A DNA stretch of 64,000 nucleotides from Progne subis subis (Eukaryota; Chordata; Aves; Passeriformes; Hirundinidae): NCBI GenBank assembly GCA_022316685.1, contig JAKJHU010000005.1, positions 14,672,707-14,736,706 of the forward strand, written 5' to 3'. The notes below the pieces were generated by a model that was not told the origin of the DNA, made no database searches, and was given only the letters and a program-made list of their open reading frames with translations. Each line of letters begins with the position of its first letter. Position 1 is the stretch's first letter. Made by a program: the position numbers and the translations under genes. This document shows, in pieces, positions 63,988 through 64,000 of the stretch.

Positions 63988-64000
63988 GTAAGAGCCCTTC

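Noticed and set aside
1..64000. CRISPR arrays, prokaryotic defence operons, rRNA genes
   Set aside because: No regularly spaced repeats, operon-like gene packing or rRNA sequence is present; the repeats and splice-type signals are those of a vertebrate nuclear genome.

Overview
This window looks like nuclear DNA of a bird, most likely a songbird. Four things point that way. CR1 LINE fragments with the avian 3' end are present, together with much older amniote CR1 remnants. There are short solo LTRs of endogenous retroviruses (ERVs). Mammalian SINE and L1 sequence is absent. The background is AT-rich and repeat-poor. No bacterial or phage organisation (operons, ribosome binding sites, CRISPR, tRNA clusters) is visible. 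I could not recognise any intact protein-coding gene. The open frames, the longest about 185-225 codons, are of the number and length expected by chance in 64 kb, or are low-complexity frames through a satellite, or are dead CR1 reverse-transcriptase frames. The window is best read as intergenic or intronic DNA carrying old transposable elements, a few candidate regulatory blocks and a few exon-like segments.

Layout. 1-4.9 kb: no recognisable feature. 4.9-6.2 kb: an ERVK-type solo LTR with a perfect 6-bp target-site duplication (TSD), then a compact CpG island. 6.2-19.3 kb: mostly featureless, with a (GT)21 microsatellite, one A/C-only tract and one ancient CR1 scrap. 19.3-20.2 kb: about 900 bp of the 3' part of a CR1 LINE on the minus strand. 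23.75-24.48 kb: a solo LTR of a second family, with a 5-bp TSD. 24.5-33.7 kb: mostly featureless, with one weak exon-like block. 33.7-34.9 kb: a second copy of the first LTR family with its TSD, next to a Cys/Trp-rich minus-strand frame and a CR1 scrap. 40.2-40.8 kb: an ancient CR1 split by an A/C-only tract. 42.4-42.86 kb: a long pentanucleotide polypyrimidine satellite whose unit changes in blocks. 45.5-47.2 kb: an ancient CR1 on the plus strand into which a third copy of the first LTR family is inserted in reverse. 49.15-49.28 kb: an exon-like segment with good splice sites on the minus strand. 51.5 kb: a 33-base A run. 54.9-57.6 kb: GC-richer unique DNA ending in a tandemly duplicated TATA-containing unit. 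59.3-59.5 kb: a CR1 3' end. 62.2-62.8 kb: a CCAAT/TATA/AATAAA block, LTR- or promoter-like, between two A/C tracts. 63.8-64.0 kb: a perfect 31-bp tandem duplication carrying GATA motifs and TATA-like sequence, followed by a splice-donor-like site at the window edge.

No set of genes here can be shown to work together. The elements with possible activity are the CpG island, the GATA/TATA duplication at the right edge, and the promoter elements carried inside the LTRs. Family names rest on remembered features of avian CR1 and LTR sequences, not on a database search.
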